DNA of 64,000 nt from Streptomyces sp. NBC_00457 (lineage in GTDB: Bacteria; Actinomycetota; Actinomycetes; Streptomycetales; Streptomycetaceae). The stretch is taken from NCBI RefSeq assembly GCF_036014015.1, contig NZ_CP107905.1, positions 6,882,001 through 6,946,000 on the forward strand, in the 5' to 3' direction. Positions 61,163 through 64,000 of the stretch are shown piece by piece (position 1 is the first letter of the stretch; every line of letters starts with the position of its first letter). The notes below the pieces were generated by a model. That model worked only from the letters and a program-made list of their open reading frames with translations. It made no database searches and was not told where the DNA came from. A program made the translations under genes and the position numbers.

Positions 61163-62125
61163 TCAGCGCGTCGTGTTCTGCGTGAACTTCCATGCATCGG
61201 CAACGATCTCCGCAAGATCCGCCCGGGACGGACTCCACCCGAGCCTGTCCCGGGCCGCCCCGGCGGACGCCACCAGCACCGCCGGATCGCCCCCGCGTCG
61301 AGCCGTGACGACCTCAGGGACCGGGTGCCCGGTGACCTGCCGGACGGTCTCGATGACCTCACGGACGGAGAAGCCGTTGCCGTTGCCGAGGTTGCAGATC
61401 AGGTGTTCACCGGGGCGCGCTGCCTTCACCGCCAGCAGATGGGCCTCGGCCAGATCGGCGACGTGGATGTAGTCGCGCACGCAGGTGCCGTCCGGCGTCG
61501 GGTAGTCGTCGCCGTGGATGGAGACGGCGTCCCGCTTCCCCAGGGCGACCTGGAGCGCCAGCGGGATGATGTGCGACTCGGGATCGTGCCGCTCGCCCTG
61601 GGCGCCGTATGCGCCCGCCACGTTAAAATAGCGTAGGGAGACCGCGGCCAGGCCGTGGGCCGCCGCCTCGCCGGTGATCATGTGGTCGACGGCGAGCTTC
61701 GAGGCGCCGTAGGGGTTGGTCGGCCGGGTCGGCGCGGTCTCCACGATCGGGACCTGCTCGGGTTCGCCATAAGTGGCCGCGGTCGAAGAGAAGACCAGCT
61801 TGCGCACGCCCGCCGAACGCATCGCCTCCAACAGCGCCATGCTGCCGGCGACGTTGTTGTCCCAGTACTTCTCGGGCAGTACGACCGACTCGCCGACCAG
61901 CGCGCACGCGGCGAAGTGCAACACCACGTCGTACGACGAGTCGAGCCACTTGGCGGCGTCCTTGATGTCGCCCTCGATGAAGGTGACGCCACTCGGGATG
62001 CCTTCACGGAAGCCGGTCGAGAGATTGTCCAGGACGGTGACCTCGTGCCCGGCCTCCAGCAGATGCTGCGCGACGACACCACCGACATAGCCCGCTCCAC
62101 CGGTGACAAGACACTTCCCGCTCAT
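61163..62125 (-). CDS. galE: UDP-glucose 4-epimerase
   Basis: A 320-residue short-chain dehydrogenase-type epimerase that interconverts UDP-glucose and UDP-galactose. NAD motif TGGAGYVG at 8-15; catalytic Ser in [10 protein letters not shown]; Tyr-x3-Lys in [17 protein letters not shown]; and [13 protein letters not shown] downstream, the hallmark of GalE. ATG 62125 follows AGGGAG by 7 bp; an earlier in-frame ATG at 62194 lacks one. No galT or galK is adjacent; with the neighbouring GH26-like and GT4 genes it suggests sugar-nucleotide supply for a surface polysaccharide. Confidence 0.94.
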   Translation of the reverse strand: MSGKCLVTGGAGYVGGVVAQHLLEAGHEVTVLDNLSTGFREGIPSGVTFIEGDIKDAAKWLDSSYDVVLHFAACALVGESVVLPEKYWDNNVAGSMALLEAMRSAGVRKLVFSSTAATYGEPEQVPIVETAPTRPTNPYGASKLAVDHMITGEAAAHGLAAVSLRYFNVAGAYGAQGERHDPESHIIPLALQVALGKRDAVSIHGDDYPTPDGTCVRDYIHVADLAEAHLLAVKAARPGEHLICNLGNGNGFSVREVIETVRQVTGHPVPEVVTARRGGDPAVLVASAGAARDRLGWSPSRADLAEIVADAWKFTQNTTR

Positions 62126-62181
62126 GGATTCGCTCCCTTTCGTCGCCGACGATTCGTCGTCGAACAGTGCATCCAGCGAGG

Positions 62182-62220
62182 GCGTGCTTTGCACGCGTGC
62201 CGCGAATTCCCTGGGAATTC
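62182..62220. promoter_or_regulatory. Two palindromes in the galE upstream region
   Basis: GCGTGC-TTT-GCACGC (62182-62196) and GAATTCC-CTG-GGAATTC (62204-62220) are both perfect. They lie 57-95 bp before galE and 116 bp or more before the divergent hydrolase gene, and may be operators for either. Confidence 0.45.
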
Positions 62221-62335
62221 CTCACTCGCGCGGGCTAGCGCGTGGTGGGGCGCACCTCTCATGAATCCGCAGTACATTACCCGCATATGACTGAATGTCA
62301 GGTGATAAGGGGGCGGCGGAGCATGAGGAGTGAGT

Positions 62336-63403
62336 ATGGCCCTTGAGCGCCCCCGGGCCGTCGGCCGGTGGCTGATGGTCATCGCGGCGGGAACGGCCGC
62401 GGCGGTCGCATCAGTCGCGTTGTCGACCTCGCCGCCACCTGTGGAGACGCAGCACGCGCCGCCGGGGAAGGCCTCCAGCGCTCCCGCGTACGGCGCATAC
62501 GTCCACTACGACGGCGCCACCGCGGTGCCGCTGATGAACGGCCTCAGCAAGTGGCTGAACGGCTACGAGCTGCGTGTCGCGCGCACGTATCTGCCGGGGG
62601 ACTTGTGGAGCAATATCGAGGGCGCCCATGGATTCCTGGACAAGTGGGCCGAGTGGCGCCGGGCCAAGGACGACCGGCTCTTCGTGCTCAATGTGCCGAT
62701 GCAGGAGCGCAATGAGGAGGGGCTCTCCGACGCCGAGGTCAGAGAGCTTCTGCGGCGCGGCGCGGCCGGCGAGTTCGACAAGCACTTCAAGGTCCTGGCG
62801 ACCCGGCTGGTCGAACTGGGGGCGCCGGACACGATTCTGGTACCGGGCTGGGAGATGAACGGCATCTCGTACACCCATCGCTGCGGTCCTGATCCGGTGA
62901 GCTGGAAGCTGTACTGGCGGCGGATCGTGACCGCGATGCGTTCCGTGCCGGGGCAGAAATTCAGATTCGACTTCACCCCGAACCGGGGAATGGACGACAT
63001 TCCATGGACCGCTTGCTATCCCGGCGACAATTTCGTGGACATCATCGGCATGGACTCCTACGACCAGCCGGAGGGGATGTCGTTCGACGAGGAGATCTCG
63101 GAGCCCTACGGCCTGCAGCATCAGGTGGATTTCGCGAAGGCTCACGGGAAGGAGATCTCGTATCCCGAGTGGGGTCTGTACCGCAACGGTGACAACGCGA
63201 CGTACACGCTGCGGATGCTCGCGTGGATGGACCAGCACAAACCGCTGTACGCCACGTTCTTCGACAAATGCCCGCACGGTATGTGGCAGTGCCCCGACAA
63301 CCCCTATTCGGCCGCCCTGGTCCGCGTGTGGCTGGCCTCCCGGATCGACCCGAGGCAGGGCTCGCCCGTCGTCACATGGCCGACGCCCCCGCCGGATGCA
63401 TGA
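62336..63403 (+). CDS. Secreted glycoside hydrolase, GH26-like
   Basis: A 355-residue protein with an N-terminal signal or anchor (RWLMVIAAGTAAAVASVAL). The barrel shows the two glutamates of clan GH-A/GH26: Glu173 in GWEMNG (acid/base) and Glu278 in SYPEWGLY (nucleophile). FDFTPNRGMDDIPW and DIIGMDSYDQ are further strand ends. GH26 enzymes cleave beta-mannans and related glycans. ATG 62336 follows GAGGAG by 5 bp. Between galE and a glycosyltransferase it may trim or release a polysaccharide made by this locus. Confidence 0.88.
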   Translation: MALERPRAVGRWLMVIAAGTAAAVASVALSTSPPPVETQHAPPGKASSAPAYGAYVHYDGATAVPLMNGLSKWLNGYELRVARTYLPGDLWSNIEGAHGFLDKWAEWRRAKDDRLFVLNVPMQERNEEGLSDAEVRELLRRGAAGEFDKHFKVLATRLVELGAPDTILVPGWEMNGISYTHRCGPDPVSWKLYWRRIVTAMRSVPGQKFRFDFTPNRGMDDIPWTACYPGDNFVDIIGMDSYDQPEGMSFDEEISEPYGLQHQVDFAKAHGKEISYPEWGLYRNGDNATYTLRMLAWMDQHKPLYATFFDKCPHGMWQCPDNPYSAALVRVWLASRIDPRQGSPVVTWPTPPPDA

Positions 63404-63428
63404 CGGGGGCGTCGGACCGGGGAATGCG

Positions 63429-64000
63429 TCAATGGCCGTACACGTGCCGCAACATCGTCCGCTGCCGCTCCGGACTGTGCTCGACGAACAGCTCGGCCAT
63501 CCTCTCCTCGGCACCCTTGCTGGGACCGTCCTTCAGCAGGGCGACGGCCTCGGCGGCCAGTTCTGCCGGTGTGTCGACCAGGCCGGGCAGGCCCAGGGAC
63601 TCCAGTGCCGGGATACGCCGTGCCACCACGGGCCGCCCCAGTCCGACCGCTTCCAGGAGCGTCATCGGCGCTCCTTCCCAGAGTGCGGTGTGCGCGTACA
63701 CGTCGGCCTGGGCGAGCAGTCGTTGCAGGTCGTGGTGGTCGAGCCACCCGGTGACCGTGACGCCGGCCCTTTCCAGCCGCTCCCGGTGGGCGGGTTCGCC
63801 GCCGCCGAGCCAGTACCAGTTGCTCGACGGCATCAGCCGTCTGCCCTCGGCCGCCGCGTCGGCGAAGAACGCGGGGTCCTTCTGTGTGCACAGTCTTCCG
63901 ACCGCGGCGACGGTCGGCGATGGCAGGCCGGCGTCGCTCGTGCCCGGGCCTGTCCGGGGGCGCACCACGTTGGGCACGTAGACGGTTCGCTGCCGCTTGC
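63429..64000 (-). CDS. Glycosyltransferase family 4, truncated by the window edge
   Basis: The C-terminal 190 residues of a GT4 (GT-B) enzyme; the frame runs off the right edge, so the start is not seen. Segments: VAAVGRLCTQKDPAFFADAA (start of the C-terminal Rossmann domain), NWYWLGGGEP, LDHHDLQRLLAQADVYAHTA and EGAPMTLLEAVGLGRPVVAR, the EX7E nucleotide-sugar loop. It ends 25 bp from the stop of the convergent hydrolase gene. The donor sugar is unknown; UDP-galactose from GalE is possible. Confidence 0.9.
   Translation of the reverse strand, partial: KRQRTVYVPNVVRPRTGPGTSDAGLPSPTVAAVGRLCTQKDPAFFADAAAEGRRLMPSSNWYWLGGGEPAHRERLERAGVTVTGWLDHHDLQRLLAQADVYAHTALWEGAPMTLLEAVGLGRPVVARRIPALESLGLPGLVDTPAELAAEAVALLKDGPSKGAEERMAELFVEHSPERQRTMLRHVYGH

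Overview
The window is high-GC actinobacterial chromosome, most probably from a Streptomyces species. GTG starts are frequent, genes often overlap by 4 bp (GTGA or ATGA), and several genes encode secreted or lipid-anchored proteins. A 5'-GCGCCCC-loop-GGGGCGC repeat family sits at gene ends. I see no rRNA, tRNA, CRISPR array, insertion sequence, integrase or phage module.

Layout. 1-5.4 kb: a 5'-truncated agmatinase-family ureohydrolase translationally coupled to a ThDP enzyme (possibly a ketoarginine/guanidinobutyrate route), a secreted EndA-type nuclease, and a DMT exporter divergent from a PAS-HTH regulator. 5.5-16.6 kb: a secreted phytase-like protein, a fused two-half ABC exporter, a small secreted protein, an S37 tripeptidyl aminopeptidase, a Tat-exported GH3 enzyme, an EPSP-synthase paralogue and a small hypothetical gene. 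16.6-25 kb: a LAL regulator, GNAT enzymes, a MarR-GNAT fusion with a TIM-barrel partner, and an 880-bp tandem-repeat array that fills one convergent intergenic space. 23.8-28.3 kb: a LacI regulator divergent from a three-gene carbohydrate operon (Gfo/Idh/MocA, DUF993, isomerase/epimerase).

28.5-38.5 kb: an AraC regulator, ribokinase, RecD2 helicase, citrate synthase with a small coupled leader ORF upstream and a very long hairpin downstream, and a copper efflux pair (CopA/CopZ) under a CsoR-like promoter. 38.5-42.2 kb: a TetR regulator with two operators in front of an MMPL exporter, a zinc alcohol dehydrogenase and an AlpA-like DNA-binding protein. 42.6-49.7 kb: myo-inositol catabolism (IolE-like enzyme divergent from iolC, Cgl0159-like aldolase, iolB, iolD, mmsA), taking ring-cleavage products towards acyl-CoA.

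49.7-64 kb: a lipoprotein, a stand-alone condensation-domain protein, a membrane-tethered extracellular S15-type hydrolase fused to a cytoplasmic ABC ATPase with its own permease, a VWA lipoprotein, a secreted chorismate mutase, an acyl-CoA synthetase, a proline-threonine-rich wall-anchored protein with an MPETG sorting motif, and the edge of a polysaccharide locus (galE, GH26-like hydrolase, truncated GT4). The most unusual items are the hydrolase-ABC fusion, the 123-bp repeat array, the citrate-synthase leader ORF and the paired operators. All family assignments come from reading motifs by eye; no database search was run.
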